A DNA stretch of 6,742 nucleotides from Candidatus Gastranaerophilales bacterium (GTDB taxonomy: Bacteria > Cyanobacteriota > Vampirovibrionia > Gastranaerophilales > Gastranaerophilaceae). Of the stretch, positions 5,036 to 6,742 are shown one piece after another. The stretch lies in the NCBI GenBank assembly GCA_947625445.1, contig CANQOM010000090.1, positions 1 through 6,742 of the forward strand, written 5' to 3'. A program made the translations under genes and the position numbers. Numbering within the stretch: position 1 is the first letter of the stretch; each line of letters starts with the position of its first letter. The notes beneath the pieces are model-generated. The model worked only from the letters and a program-made list of their open reading frames with translations. It was not told the DNA's origin and made no database searches.

Positions 5036-6742
5036 TTGGCTCAGCAGAATTTTTTTGAAGAAGGAAAAATAGTTCCTGTTAATATCAGAGAGCAAATGAA
5101 ACAGTGTTATATAGATTACGCGATGTCGGTTATCATAGGCAGGGCATTACCGGATGTAAGAGACGGATTAAAACCTGTTCACAGAAGAATATTATTTGCG
5201 ATGAATGAACTTGGCATGGCACCTGATAAACCGTTTAAAAAATGTGCGAGAATCGTTGGTGAAGTACTTGGTAAATATCACCCCCACGGAGATACTGCAG
5301 TATATGAATCATTAGTTAGAATGGCACAAGATTTTTCAACAAGATATTTAACTGTAGACGGTCATGGAAATTTTGGTTCCGTAGACGGAGATGGTGCAGC
5401 AGCTATGAGATATACAGAAGCCAGAATGCACAAAATTACTACATCTATGCTTGCAGATATTGATTGTGAAACAGTAGATTTTGTTCCTAACTTTGACGGT
5501 TCTTTAGAAGAGCCATCCGTACTCCCTGTAAGATTACCAATGCTTTTATTAAACGGAGTATCAGGTATTGCAGTAGGTATGGCAACTAATGTTCCTCCTC
5601 ATAATTTATGTGAAGTAGTTGACGGAACAATAGCATTAATTGATAATCCAAATTTAACAACCGATGAATTAATGCAATACATCAAAGGACCTGATTTCCC
5701 AACAGGAGCAAGCATTATAGGTGTATCCGAAATAAGAAAAGCATATAATACAGGAAGAGGTTCAATAAAGATGTCTGCTATATCGGGATTTGAAGAACTT
5801 TCAGCTCCCGGAAGGCAAACAAAAACTGCCATTGTTGTAACAGAAATTCCTTATCAAGTTAATAAAGCAATGTTAATACAAAAAATTGCTGAACTTGTAA
5901 GAGATAAAAAAATTGACGGCATCTCAGATATACGTGATGAATCTGACCGTGAAGGAATGCGTATTGTTATAGAATTAAAACGTGATGCTAAACCTGATGT
6001 AGTAAGAAATAATTTATATAAATATACCCAATTAACTGCTACATTTGGGGTAAATATGTTGGCGCTTGTTGGACAACAACCAAGATTAATGAATCTTTTG
6101 GAAGTACTTAATGAATTTATTGAACACAGAGTTGAAATTATAACAAGAAGAACTTTATTTTTCCTAAAAAAAGCGAAAATGAGAGCTCATATTTTAGAAG
6201 GTTTATTAATTGCTTTAGCAAGTCTTGACGATGTAATAGAACTAATAAAAAAATCTAAAACGGCAGATGATGCCAGAATGGGTTTAATATCTAATTTTGG
6301 TTTGGATGTTGACCAAGCTAACGCTATATTAGAAATGCAGTTAAGACGCTTAACAGGGTTGGAACAAGATAAAATCAAATCAGAATATGAAGAATTAAAG
6401 AAAAAAATAGAAGAATATGAAGAACTGCTTTCTGACAGAAAAAAAGTTTTGGATTTGATAAAAGTTGAATTAAAAGAAGATAAAGAAAAATACGGAGACG
6501 AAAGAAAAACTCAAATTCTGCCCGAGGCTGATGAAATGACAATCGAAGATTTAACTCCTAATGTTCCTATGGCAGTATTTATAACAAGACAAGGATACAT
6601 AAAGCGTATTTCGCTTGATGTCTTTGAACGACAAAATCGTGCAACAAGAGGAAAAGGTGGTATAAAAACAAAAGAAGATGATGATGTAGGACACTTCTTC
6701 ACTGCTATGATGCATGATAAAGTATTATTTTTCTCAAGCAAA
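5036..6742 (+). CDS. gyrA: DNA gyrase subunit A (N-terminal 569 residues; 3' end outside window)
   Basis: GyrA is the DNA-breaking and -rejoining subunit of the A2B2 type II topoisomerase that introduces negative supercoils using ATP. The frame is open for 569 codons from a TTG start set by AAGGGG. Visible parts are the MKQCYIDYAMSVIIGRALPDVRDGL entry into the winged-helix core (in two pieces: MKQCYIDYAMSV, then IIGRALPDVRDGL), the quinolone-resistance region KYHPHGDTAVYE with T87 and E91, and AMRYTEAR with the catalytic tyrosine Y126. These numbers are four higher than in E. coli (S83, D87, Y122). LRRLTGL (436-442) and a charged coiled coil (about 447-485) follow, then the first strands of the C-terminal DNA-wrapping domain from about 508. 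The GyrA-box region reads QNRATRGKGG (533-542) rather than QRRGGKG. About 250-300 codons should lie beyond the window. Diverged topoisomerase IV ParC is less likely, because the box-like element is present. Confidence 0.94.
   Translation, partial: MAQQNFFEEGKIVPVNIREQMKQCYIDYAMSVIIGRALPDVRDGLKPVHRRILFAMNELGMAPDKPFKKCARIVGEVLGKYHPHGDTAVYESLVRMAQDFSTRYLTVDGHGNFGSVDGDGAAAMRYTEARMHKITTSMLADIDCETVDFVPNFDGSLEEPSVLPVRLPMLLLNGVSGIAVGMATNVPPHNLCEVVDGTIALIDNPNLTTDELMQYIKGPDFPTGASIIGVSEIRKAYNTGRGSIKMSAISGFEELSAPGRQTKTAIVVTEIPYQVNKAMLIQKIAELVRDKKIDGISDIRDESDREGMRIVIELKRDAKPDVVRNNLYKYTQLTATFGVNMLALVGQQPRLMNLLEVLNEFIEHRVEIITRRTLFFLKKAKMRAHILEGLLIALASLDDVIELIKKSKTADDARMGLISNFGLDVDQANAILEMQLRRLTGLEQDKIKSEYEELKKKIEEYEELLSDRKKVLDLIKVELKEDKEKYGDERKTQILPEADEMTIEDLTPNVPMAVFITRQGYIKRISLDVFERQNRATRGKGGIKTKEDDDVGHFFTAMMHDKVLFFSSK

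Noticed and set aside
5599..6741. Several 60-80-codon open frames on the minus strand.
   Set aside because: All are shadows of gyrA on the opposite strand.

Overview
The window is AT-rich bacterial DNA, densely packed with housekeeping and central-metabolism genes. I see no mobile element, CRISPR array, tRNA or rRNA. The taxonomic hint comes mainly from GyrA. Its N-terminal core and the start of its C-terminal domain (in place of the usual QRRGGKG GyrA box it has QNRATRGKGG followed by an acidic stretch) resemble cyanobacterial GyrA as I remember it. The base composition, together with a 2-oxoacid:ferredoxin oxidoreductase typical of anaerobes, suggests a non-photosynthetic relative such as the Melainabacteria/Gastranaerophilales. 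This is inference from memory, not from a search.

Layout. Positions 1-938 (+) hold the end of a beta subunit and a complete gamma subunit of a 2-oxoacid:ferredoxin oxidoreductase, joined by a one-base TAATG overlap. Positions 4791-927 (-) form a leftward run of four genes: uppS (undecaprenyl diphosphate synthase), rdgB (non-canonical purine NTP pyrophosphatase), a HisA-HisI-HisE triple fusion, and hisD (histidinol dehydrogenase). Gaps between them are 2, 48 and 8 bp. The 48-bp gap carries a promoter-like sequence and a strong ribosome binding site, so the his pair may be expressed separately from uppS-rdgB. The hisD and gamma-subunit genes converge and share their last 12 bp, with no terminator visible. 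Positions 4792-5035 are a very AT-rich divergent intergenic region with a good candidate gyrA promoter and weaker uppS signals. Positions 5036-6742 (+) are gyrA from a TTG start, running off the window.

Function. The his fusion would carry out steps 2, 3 and 4 of histidine synthesis in one chain (PR-ATP to PR-AMP to ProFAR to PRFAR), and hisD the last two oxidations; the other his genes must lie elsewhere. uppS supplies the lipid carrier for cell-wall synthesis, rdgB cleans the nucleotide pool, and gyrA encodes the DNA-cleaving subunit of gyrase. The most notable item is the single-chain HisA-HisI-HisE enzyme, whose HisA half has unusual sequence around its second phosphate-binding site. I found no evidence of a wholly new system.
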